In this document: positions 9,178 through 15,844 of the stretch, piece after piece | How positions within the stretch are numbered: position 1 is the stretch's first letter | Layout of the letters: the number at the start of each line of letters is the position of its first letter | Source of the DNA: Bacillota bacterium | GTDB taxonomy: Bacteria; Bacillota; Limnochordia; Darwinibacteriales; Darwinibacteriaceae | Assembly (NCBI GenBank): GCA_012521335.1 | Contig: JAAYMM010000018.1 | Location: 1 to 40,092 of the forward strand | Length of the DNA: 40,092 nucleotides | Direction of reading: 5' to 3' | The notes under the pieces: model-generated | Told to the model about the DNA's origin: nothing | What the model saw: the letters and a program-made list of their open reading frames with translations, nothing else | The model's database searches: none | Translations under genes and position numbers: made by a program

Positions 9178-10053
9178 GTGAAGAAAAGGAACTTTGGGGC
9201 ATTTGTGTTGCTCTTGATTGCAGTAGTCCTGGGCGAAGCAGCTCAGTCTCAGGATGTCTACAGGGTTGATGGTGGACCTTTGAGGTGGGTGCTGGAAGGC
9301 CAACCAAGTCCTTCCAACTTGGCTCAGTATGTGGAGTTCAGGTTGATTAGGGAAGGTGCCGAACCAGTTGACCTGAACTTCAGCCTGTCAGCACTCGTGG
9401 ATGATCTGCACAACGAGTTTCCCAGGGAATTACTCGCGTTGCGCACTCCATACGACTCTGAGGAGCAGCGGTGGGACCTTATTCCTACCGAGAAATGTCT
9501 GCTGGCCGCGGCTGATGAGTTCGCCGATCTTCAGCTGGGCGTGTATTACACCGAAACTGTTGCGGCAGGCACGTACACTGGTTCGTTGCGTTCCGATGCC
9601 GGTGGGGAGATTCCTTTAGAGATAGTGGTCAAACCATTTACGGCGGTAGTCATCGATTCGGCGCAGATCAAGTTGGAAGCTCTAGGCGGCCCAGGAATCT
9701 ACCGGATAAGCGAACCGATCCAGGTATGCGTCCGAGCCAATCACAGCAACTGGGTTGCCCGCTTTAGTTCTCCGGGATTGCTGCCTGTGGACGATTTGAC
9801 CGGTGTGAGCAGACCATTAGCATCATGGGAACAGAGCTCTGAACGTACGGCGGTGCCAGTACCCCTCTTGTTCATTGACCTGAGTTCCGACCAGGAAGCG
9901 GAGTCGGGTTCAGAAGTGCTTCAGGTAACGGGGGCTGAGTACGGTTGGCAGGCGATCATAGAATTCACGATTCAGGCGCGGGTTGGTTGGGAGCACCCCG
10001 CTGGCGAGTATGTCGGTGTCATAAGGGTTGATCTTGAGGAAGTCGATGAATAG
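9178..10053 (+). CDS. Exported two-domain beta-sandwich-like protein
   Basis: Function not recognised. GTG at 9178 is preferred over ATG at 9172 because the GAGGGGAGGG site ends right before 9172. The product of about 291 residues begins with a Lys-Lys-Arg n-region and a hydrophobic core, cleaved near AQSQ-DV, so it is exported. The mature part seems to hold two similar halves. The first ends with a strand around GTYTGSLRSD, the second with GEYVGVIRVDLEE, each matching the Tyr-x-Gly-hydrophobic ending of the operon's first gene. It follows the barrel gene by 15 bases and precedes the DUF916-like gene by 18 bases. A structural or adaptor subunit of the same assembly is a reasonable inference; a carbohydrate-binding role is not excluded. 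Confidence 0.65.
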   Translation: MKKRNFGAFVLLLIAVVLGEAAQSQDVYRVDGGPLRWVLEGQPSPSNLAQYVEFRLIREGAEPVDLNFSLSALVDDLHNEFPRELLALRTPYDSEEQRWDLIPTEKCLLAAADEFADLQLGVYYTETVAAGTYTGSLRSDAGGEIPLEIVVKPFTAVVIDSAQIKLEALGGPGIYRISEPIQVCVRANHSNWVARFSSPGLLPVDDLTGVSRPLASWEQSSERTAVPVPLLFIDLSSDQEAESGSEVLQVTGAEYGWQAIIEFTIQARVGWEHPAGEYVGVIRVDLEEVDE

Positions 10054-10071
10054 AACAGGGAGGGGAGATTT

Positions 10072-11592
10072 TTGGTTCTCCAAGGAAGAAAACTCGCGTT
10101 CATTTATCTGCTTGTATTGGGCGTGTCCTTGTTTTTCGCCGATGCAGTAGCTGCCATCGGGGTACGGCCGCTTGTTCTGGAGCTCAATGTGCGGCCGGGG
10201 GATGTGAGGGATTTTGAGATAGCACTCCTCCCAGGACTGACTGAGGAGATAGTCGATTTGACGCTCTATGAGCCAGTGCAGCAGTTGAGTGGGGCGTTGG
10301 CCTACCAGCTACCAGAAAACCCGGCTTTTTCGGCAACCAGTTGGGTGAACCTTGAGCGGAATGTGGTGCGGGTGTACCCTGATGAAGAGGCTAAGGTAAC
10401 TGGGCGGGTGACAGTCCCCTTTTCAGCCAGCGGATCCCATACGGTGATCATCATGGTAGAACCCAGACCGCCGGAAATCACCGCTGGCATTTCTCTTCAA
10501 GTCCGTTATGCCGTGCGCCTCAGCATTCGTGTGGAGCGTCCCGGGCAGCGGCAGGTGGCCGACCTAGATGAGTTCAGCCTACAACCCGGTGACAGGGGTC
10601 AACCGGTTGTACGGACTGTGCTGAAGAATCCTTCACCTTGGGACTACCTGGTGGAGGGGGAGGCAACCATCCGTGATGCCGACGGTCGCTTAGTGGAACG
10701 GATTGCGCTAGTCAGCCCAGCGACCCGCGGCTCGGAGCAGCAGGCCCTTCGACTCTATCCTGGAGCGCGGGTGGAGTTCCTGGGTGAAGTGACCAAGCGC
10801 CTGCAGCCAGGAGACTATTCGTTAAGAATCTACTTCCGCTACGGTGATCACGGACAGATCATTAAGAACGAGACCATTTCCATCGCCGAAGGAGACTTCA
10901 TCTTCCCGAACGCAGACGAACTGGGCGTCTTTTCCATTGCCCCAGAAGCAATCGAGTATGCGGCCAAGCCAGGTGAGAGGAAGAGCCAAGTGCTGGAGTT
11001 CTTGAGCGAAACCGCCGATAGTGTGCGCATGGTTGTAGAGCCCCGGCCCGTAGCTGTTGATTATCCCTACTCGCTCAGCGATTGGCTTCAGTTGCGCATG
11101 TCGGGAAACGAGTTTGAGTTACCGGGGCGTAGGAACACCAGGCTTGGTCTGACCATCGCCATTCCCAGAGACGTCGCTGATGGCAGTTATCATGGAACCA
11201 TAGTGGTGCAGGCCCTTGACCCGGTCACCAGTAAACTGCTTACCGAAAAGCTCATACCAGTGACCGTAGTGGTGGGGGAGGAACACAAAAAGAGTGTGGA
11301 AGTGCGCAACCTAGTGGCGGCTCAAGGTGAACTGGTACTCGATCTTTTCAACGCCGGGAACGTGTTCATCAGTCCCCGAGGAGAGGCGCTGATCATAGAC
11401 AGCAGAGGTGAGTCGGTGGCCAGAGTGGTGCTCACGCTTCCTGACGGTGAGAGGGGAATAGTTCCCTTGGGGAGACAGCGCCTGGAGGGCCGGACCCCCA
11501 TTCTGGAACCTGGTTTATATCAGGTTGAGATCTCTATAAAGGATGGGGTCTCTGATCTGCTGGTCGTCACCAGGGAGCTGCAAGTCTTCTAG
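10072..11592 (+). CDS. Large exported protein with DUF916/COG1470-like or chaperone-like beta domains
   Basis: The start is TTG, fixed by a GGGAGGGGAG site 4-5 bases upstream. The 506-residue product has a signal peptide (cleavage near AVAA-IG, about residue 28). Next comes a segment IGVRPLVLELNVRPGDVRDFEI, in the style of proteins with DUF916-like or fimbrial-chaperone-like Ig domains, where a Pro-Gly-x-x strand precedes an alternating strand. A second similar unit begins near residue 165 (FSLQPGDRGQPVVRTVLKNP) and a third near residue 285 (GVFSIAPEAIEYAAKPGERKSQ). No C-terminal membrane anchor is visible, so it is probably soluble periplasmic or surface-bound. It is the last gene of the operon. 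Possible roles are subunit chaperone, stalk or adhesin; none is proven by sequence. Confidence 0.65.
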   Translation: MVLQGRKLAFIYLLVLGVSLFFADAVAAIGVRPLVLELNVRPGDVRDFEIALLPGLTEEIVDLTLYEPVQQLSGALAYQLPENPAFSATSWVNLERNVVRVYPDEEAKVTGRVTVPFSASGSHTVIIMVEPRPPEITAGISLQVRYAVRLSIRVERPGQRQVADLDEFSLQPGDRGQPVVRTVLKNPSPWDYLVEGEATIRDADGRLVERIALVSPATRGSEQQALRLYPGARVEFLGEVTKRLQPGDYSLRIYFRYGDHGQIIKNETISIAEGDFIFPNADELGVFSIAPEAIEYAAKPGERKSQVLEFLSETADSVRMVVEPRPVAVDYPYSLSDWLQLRMSGNEFELPGRRNTRLGLTIAIPRDVADGSYHGTIVVQALDPVTSKLLTEKLIPVTVVVGEEHKKSVEVRNLVAAQGELVLDLFNAGNVFISPRGEALIIDSRGESVARVVLTLPDGERGIVPLGRQRLEGRTPILEPGLYQVEISIKDGVSDLLVVTRELQVF

Positions 11593-11711
11593 CCAGAGCC
11601 GGTAGCAAGAAAACTTTCTTCGCTCGCCACGTATGATGCGCAATTTGCTGCGACAGTCTCCTGCGGAGGCTGGCCGCTGCGAACCACTATCCTAACCACA
11701 AGGGGCAGAAG

Positions 11712-11750
11712 AAGACGGGCTGTTGGCGCACATTGCCAACAGCCCGTCTT
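11712..11750. terminator. Bidirectional terminator between convergent exported-protein operons
   Basis: A perfect 16-base-pair inverted repeat (11712-11727 with 11735-11750) with a 7-base loop ends in short T-rich stretches on both strands. It lies between the plus-strand operon ending at 11592 and the minus-strand gene ending at 11816. The rest of 11593-11815 shows no gene. Confidence 0.85.
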
Positions 11751-11815
11751 GGTCTTACACATTCTTCGGGTCAAGCCCGATGATGCTCGGACTTTTCGTC
11801 AGACGCACCTGGTTG

Positions 11816-12523
11816 TTACTTGGAAACCGTGACTATGATCTGTCCTACATAGTTGCCAGCCGGTTGGCTGGAGATTTCGTCGGTGCTGGCGAATCCGAAT
11901 ACCTGGAAGGCGTAAAGGCCGTTTCGCCTTACGTGATTGCTGACAGCGTCTTTGTCTTCTTCCCAATCATCCTCAGGCCAGAAATTCGTTTTGAACGATT
12001 TGAGAACCCTATCCAGGATCTGTTCAAAGACCCTGCCGTTGTCTTTGCGAGGAGCTTTACCGGCTTCCCCGAAATAGCCAATCTCTTCATAGGGCTGAAT
12101 CTGTTCCGGGACGTTTATAAAGAGCCAGGGTTCAGGAAGCGGGTCGACTCCTCTGGAGAGCCATGCCCAGTATCTGGTAAGCATGGCATCACCGGTCACC
12201 GTGTGCCTGAGAGACCTTCCGTGGAACGAGACTGTCAGATCGGTGTTGGTTTCTAGGATAAAGCAGTTGCTGTCTGCGGCTTTCCCGTATCCATCCTCCC
12301 CGGTGTAATACCCGAAATCCATCCCTGGTTCGCCCTCTTTCCAGAAAAGCCACCAGCAGTCTTGCAGTACGACCTTCTGCGCTTCTATTTTGGCGTAAGG
12401 GCCTACAGTGACGGAAGCTTCAACAGTCTCGGATATTCCGGCCCCCGGATTGCCGTCAGCAGCCAGAGCACCTGTTGACAAGACAAACAGCAGGCACAGG
12501 GTCAATAACACTAGTTTTTTCAT
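11816..12523 (-). CDS. Secreted protein with VTVGPYAKI motif, paralogue of the neighbouring gene
   Basis: Function not recognised. The 235-residue product starts at an ATG with a GGAGG site 6 bases upstream and has a typical signal peptide (cleavage near GALA-AD, residue 22). The mature N-terminus contains EASVTVGPYAKIEAQ and the C-terminus ends GNYVGQIIVTVSK. Both motifs are shared with the upstream gene product (SATIGPYAKITAG and SYSGVLTITVTKN). The central part is rich in Trp, Phe and acidic residues and differs between the two. The architecture resembles small secreted beta-sandwich proteins of the DUF4402 or spore-coat-U type. It lies 78 bases after its paralogue, with a hairpin between, and converges on the secretin operon. 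Confidence 0.65.
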   Translation of the reverse strand: MKKLVLLTLCLLFVLSTGALAADGNPGAGISETVEASVTVGPYAKIEAQKVVLQDCWWLFWKEGEPGMDFGYYTGEDGYGKAADSNCFILETNTDLTVSFHGRSLRHTVTGDAMLTRYWAWLSRGVDPLPEPWLFINVPEQIQPYEEIGYFGEAGKAPRKDNGRVFEQILDRVLKSFKTNFWPEDDWEEDKDAVSNHVRRNGLYAFQVFGFASTDEISSQPAGNYVGQIIVTVSK

Positions 12524-12549
12524 GGCTGGCCTCCTTCATATGTCCATTG

Positions 12550-12580
12550 AAAGGGGCCCGCACGGCCCCTTTGCGTTTTT
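12550..12580. terminator. Hairpin between the two paralogous secreted-protein genes
   Basis: A 9-base-pair inverted repeat (12550-12558 with 12564-12572) with a 5-base loop lies 30 bases downstream of the minus-strand gene ending at 12602 and just upstream of the next gene's ribosome-binding site. The T-run (12576-12580) is on the plus strand, so on the minus strand it may act as a partial terminator or mRNA stabiliser. Confidence 0.55.
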
Positions 12581-12601
12581 GAGCTCTGTGAAGCGCTTCT
12601 C

Positions 12602-13210
12602 CTAGTTCTTGGTTACAGTGATAGTGAGAACGCCACTGTAGGAGTCAGCCTTCTGATCGCTGATACTCCGAATCCAGATAGCACCATTGATGCCGTACAG
12701 CTGTTCTCGCTTCTGGTACTCGTGGACAAACGATTTGCCATAGCCTACAAGATCGAAGTTGGCTGCTGCCCAGGCTTTCACTACATCGGGTTCGCCTGCC
12801 TTGGCGATTCCGAACAGGGTTGGGGATTCTAGCCAGTCTTTGTCGTCAAATTCCACCTGGATCAGTACATCGCAGTTGGATTCGATGTAGAAGGAGCCCC
12901 AGCCTCCATCGTTGTTGCTGACAAAGAGGTTTTCGTCGACCACAAGACCGAACACCTCAGCTGCGTGGTAGAACTGTTCTGCTGTCGCGTCAAAATCGTT
13001 GGCCGTGTAAAGCCCCACTTTGCCCAGGAGTTCACCGAACTGGACAGGCCTCCCCGCCGTGATCTTGGCATATGGTCCAATGGTGGCCGAGACGTCGATC
13101 GTCGCTGAAAGCGATTGCCCTTTGAGTGTCCCCGCGCCTGCAGCAGAAGTCACTGCAGCCAGGCCCAGAACCAACACTGCGGCCAAAACGAAACTCATGT
13201 ACCTTTTCAT
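12602..13210 (-). CDS. Secreted protein with ATIGPYAKI motif, paralogue of the downstream gene
   Basis: Function not recognised. The 202-residue product has an AGGAGG site 7 bases before its ATG and a signal peptide cleaved near TSAA-GA (about residue 24). The mature N-terminus carries TIDVSATIGPYAKITAG and the protein ends SYSGVLTITVTKN, a framework shared with the 235-residue neighbour. The middle region (residues about 65-175) is unrelated between the two by eye. Small size, export and the repeated beta-strand framework suggest a surface or periplasmic structural protein. It is the first gene after a 337-base non-coding region that separates it from the divergent EAL-HDOD gene. Confidence 0.65.
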   Translation of the reverse strand: MKRYMSFVLAAVLVLGLAAVTSAAGAGTLKGQSLSATIDVSATIGPYAKITAGRPVQFGELLGKVGLYTANDFDATAEQFYHAAEVFGLVVDENLFVSNNDGGWGSFYIESNCDVLIQVEFDDKDWLESPTLFGIAKAGEPDVVKAWAAANFDLVGYGKSFVHEYQKREQLYGINGAIWIRSISDQKADSYSGVLTITVTKN

Positions 13211-13547
13211 TGCGTATCCTCCTCTATTTGGCTAGTCTTCAGACTTGTCGGCACATGTGCGCCATATCTAGCGTAGAACTGGGTTTCCCCATCACCACCT
13301 CCCTTGGCTTAGACAGGTTGTACACCCTTACCAATCTTAGGGTATTCCGCCAGATTGCGACTTATGCACTGATTCAGGCTGCGTGGAAAACTGCCTTTCT
13401 CCAGTTATGCTGGCCTCCCTTGGGATTGGTGGTGTCAGCCAGTGCTATCCTTCCCAAAATCTGGGCCGGCTATGCACAGGAAATAGCAAGTTATGGTAGA
13501 AATGTTAAAATGTTGAGATGACCAATGCGTGGGGAAGGGTGAGGGAG
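13211..13547. other. 337-base intergenic region between divergent genes, rich in inverted repeats
   Basis: No convincing gene is present. The region holds a perfect 10-base palindrome (13251-13260), a short inverted repeat AGTCT-TC-AGACT (13234-13245), a GAAA-capped hairpin on the minus strand near 13279-13290, and a CCCT/AGGG hairpin near 13325-13342. It must contain the promoters for the secreted-protein gene (minus) and the EAL-HDOD gene (plus), but I could not identify convincing -35/-10 pairs. A structured leader RNA for the minus-strand gene is possible. Confidence 0.4.
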
Positions 13548-14756
13548 ATGAACGTGTTCCTCGCACGTCAGCCCATCTTGGATGTCAAGCAGAGGATCCG
13601 CGCCTATGAAATCCTGTACCGCAGCGGTTACACTAACCACTACCTGGCCGCGGATCCCGATGAAGCATCATCCATCGTGGTACTGGATACCTTTCAACAC
13701 CTGGGATTAGACTCGCTTACGGGGGGCAGCCCAGCCTTCATCAACTTCTCCAGTAGGCTTCTGGAAATGGATATTGCCACACTCTTTCCCGCGAGGTACC
13801 TGGTGATCGAGCTTTTGGAAACGGTAGATTGCCGTCCCGAGGTTCTGCAAAAATGCCGCGAGCTCAAGGCTCTTGGGTACACCATTGCCCTCGATGACTT
13901 CGTGTACAGTTCCAGCAGCGAAGCACTGTTGGGCGTGGCTGACATCGTTAAGATTGACTTCCAAGCAGCTGATTCTTCTCAGTTGCGCTGGTTGGTGCCC
14001 GAGCTCAAGGCGCGCCGGCTCACTCTGCTCGCAGAAAAAGTGGAAAGCTGGGAAGAGCTCAGGCTCGCCTGCGAGCTGGGCTTCACCATGTTCCAGGGCT
14101 ATTACTTCAGCAGACCGGAGATCGTCACCGCCAAGCGTCTGCTGCCCCTCCAGATGATCTGCCTGGAGCTGATTCGGGCAGTCAACCAACGGCCGCTGGA
14201 CTTCCGCCATGTGGCCGGCATCGTCTCCCGCGATCTCTCCCTTACCTACAGCCTGCTCCGCTTAGTTAACTCTGCAGCGTTCAGCCCCCGTCACAGGATT
14301 GAGTCTGTTCAACAAGCACTGGTGTTCTTGGGCGAGACGGAGATTAAAAAGTGGGTTTCCCTCCTAGCCCTACAGCATATGCGTACCACGAAACTTGATG
14401 CACCCGTTGTTACTTCATTGGTGCGGGGCCGTTTTGCTGAGCTTTTGGCTGAACAGACCCATCTGCGGGAAAAGAGCGGCGCCCTATTTTTGAGTGGTCT
14501 TTTTTCCATGCTGGATGTGCTGCTCCAGCGCCCTTTGGACCTGATCTTGGAAGAGATCGGAGCTCCGCCAGAGGTGCGGCAGCTCCTTTTGGAGGGGACA
14601 GGCCCCTATCGGGACATAGGCAGCCTGGTTCTGGCCTACGAACAGGGCAGGTGGGGAGATATGGAGGAGTACGCCACCAGGCTGCAGCTGGCGGCGGAGA
14701 CGGTCACGCAAGCATATATCGAAGCCATTCAGTGGTGCCCGGGCAGTTTGGAGTAG
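13548..14756 (+). CDS. EAL-HDOD domain signalling protein (YuxH-like)
   Basis: The 402-residue product matches the YuxH-like architecture: an N-terminal EAL-type domain (about residues 1-195) and a C-terminal HDOD domain (about 200-400). ATG at 13548 is chosen because the product then begins MNVFLARQPILD, the standard family start, and a GGGGAAGGG site lies about 9 bases upstream; an in-frame ATG at 13518 is less likely. The canonical Glu-Ala-Leu motif reads ELLE (88-91) and several metal-binding positions look altered. It is therefore probably a non-catalytic c-di-GMP-related or protein-binding module, as in many family members. The HDOD part includes VAGIVSRDLSLTYSLLRLVNSAAF. It is monocistronic, divergent from the secreted-protein pair and upstream of the sugar-sensing genes. 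Confidence 0.9.
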   Translation: MNVFLARQPILDVKQRIRAYEILYRSGYTNHYLAADPDEASSIVVLDTFQHLGLDSLTGGSPAFINFSSRLLEMDIATLFPARYLVIELLETVDCRPEVLQKCRELKALGYTIALDDFVYSSSSEALLGVADIVKIDFQAADSSQLRWLVPELKARRLTLLAEKVESWEELRLACELGFTMFQGYYFSRPEIVTAKRLLPLQMICLELIRAVNQRPLDFRHVAGIVSRDLSLTYSLLRLVNSAAFSPRHRIESVQQALVFLGETEIKKWVSLLALQHMRTTKLDAPVVTSLVRGRFAELLAEQTHLREKSGALFLSGLFSMLDVLLQRPLDLILEEIGAPPEVRQLLLEGTGPYRDIGSLVLAYEQGRWGDMEEYATRLQLAAETVTQAYIEAIQWCPGSLE

Positions 14757-14771
14757 AGAGCCAAGCTGCCC
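14741..14771 (+). terminator. Stem-loop spanning the stop codon of the EAL-HDOD gene
   Basis: An 11-base-pair stem (14741-14751 with 14761-14771, one G-T wobble) encloses a 9-base loop holding the stop codon. There is no T-run after it, so termination is uncertain. It may instead protect the mRNA 3' end. Confidence 0.45.
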
Positions 14772-14844
14772 AACTGTTACCTTGGGGAAAGTACAGGAAA
14801 ATGCGGGTTTTGTGCAGAAGTAAAGAAGCTTAGGGGGTGGGTTT

Positions 14845-15837
14845 GTGCCTAAGAAGTCGCCTGTTTTCACTACAGCTCTTCCCATAGTAGTTGCGCTTCT
14901 CGTGGTTTCCAGTTTAGCGCTGGGCGCTGAGAGGGAAGAGCCCTTAACCATAGCCGTACTGCCCCGCGCCCTGGGCAACCCCATTTTCCTCGATGCCTTT
15001 GAGGCAGCCCAAAAGAAAGCCCATGAGCTGGGTGTGCGCCTGGAGTGGGTCGCACCCTTTGACTTCAGTTCCGAAGCTCAGGTGGAGATGATCGAAAACC
15101 TGATCCGCCGGGGAGTGGACGGCATTCTTGCCAGCGTCAACGATGACGAGGCCATTCACAGGGTGTTCCAGAAGGCCAGGGCACAGGGTATCGCCGTGGC
15201 CACCTTTGACGGGGACAGCCCGGGCAGCGGACGCCTGTTTCACATCGGTATCGACAACTACCGCGCAGGGTATGCCATTGGGCAGGCCTTAGTTGGCGTG
15301 CTCCAAGAGCGGGGCCTGGCTGAAAAAGAGTTAGACACCATGATCATGACCGGCCTGCGGGAAGCTTTCCACCACGAAGAGCGCATCCGCGGCTTTCTGG
15401 CGGCCACCGAGGGGCAGGTCAACCTGAAGGTCCGGGATATCGTGGAGAACGAAGACACGGTGGAAAAATCCATTATTCTGCTTGAGGATTACGTCCGCCA
15501 CAACCCCGATATTGAGGTGATCTTCTTCGTAGGCGGCTGGCCATTTTACGTGCCCAGCGAGGCACTTCCTAACTTCCAGCGCTGGGCCCAGGCAGGCGGC
15601 ATCGCCGTGGGTATCGACCTCTTTTACGATGCTCTCTTGCTCCAAAAGGAGGGCTTGATTCAGTACCTCATCGGCCAAGATATGAGCACCATGGGCTCAT
15701 TAGGCTTGGAGCTCTTGGTGAATTACATCCGCTACGGCCACGTTCCTCCGAACTTCGTGGAAGTGGGCCTGGAACATGCCAACGAAAGCAATATCGATCG
15801 ACTGCTCGAGATCCACAAACCCTGGCTTGTGAAGTAG
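14845..15837 (+). CDS. Periplasmic sugar-binding protein, probable sensory partner of the adjacent kinase
   Basis: A type 1 periplasmic binding protein (Peripla_BP_4-like, 330 residues) starting at GTG. The signal peptide is cleaved near LALG-AE with no lipobox cysteine. The fold shows the family landmarks: a first strand LTIAVLPRALGNPIF, then GVDGILASVND near residue 97, the GIDNYRAGYAIGQAL segment near 136 and a C-terminal half with DIEVIFFVGGWPFY. The kinase gene starts 7 bases downstream and the regulator overlaps that. This order matches three-component sugar sensors such as XylFII-LytS-YesN of clostridia, where the binding protein reports the sugar to the kinase. The transporter's own receptor is a separate gene at 18897, supporting a sensory role here. 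The ligand is unknown, plausibly a pentose or hexose. Confidence 0.82.
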   Translation: MPKKSPVFTTALPIVVALLVVSSLALGAEREEPLTIAVLPRALGNPIFLDAFEAAQKKAHELGVRLEWVAPFDFSSEAQVEMIENLIRRGVDGILASVNDDEAIHRVFQKARAQGIAVATFDGDSPGSGRLFHIGIDNYRAGYAIGQALVGVLQERGLAEKELDTMIMTGLREAFHHEERIRGFLAATEGQVNLKVRDIVENEDTVEKSIILLEDYVRHNPDIEVIFFVGGWPFYVPSEALPNFQRWAQAGGIAVGIDLFYDALLLQKEGLIQYLIGQDMSTMGSLGLELLVNYIRYGHVPPNFVEVGLEHANESNIDRLLEIHKPWLVK

Positions 15838-15844
15838 GGAGGCG

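Noticed and set aside
11723-12256. 177-residue plus-strand frame between the convergent exported-protein genes
   Set aside because: It starts inside a terminator hairpin and runs antisense to a gene with a good ribosome-binding site and signal peptide.
13126-13521. 131-residue plus-strand frame across the intergenic region before the EAL-HDOD gene
   Set aside because: It overlaps the secreted-protein gene in antisense and has no ribosome-binding site. Its composition is not protein-like.
13211-13547. Cyclic-di-GMP class I (GEMM) riboswitch
   Set aside because: A short GAAA hairpin is present, but the conserved GCAAACC and ACGCAAAGCC segments are missing on both strands.
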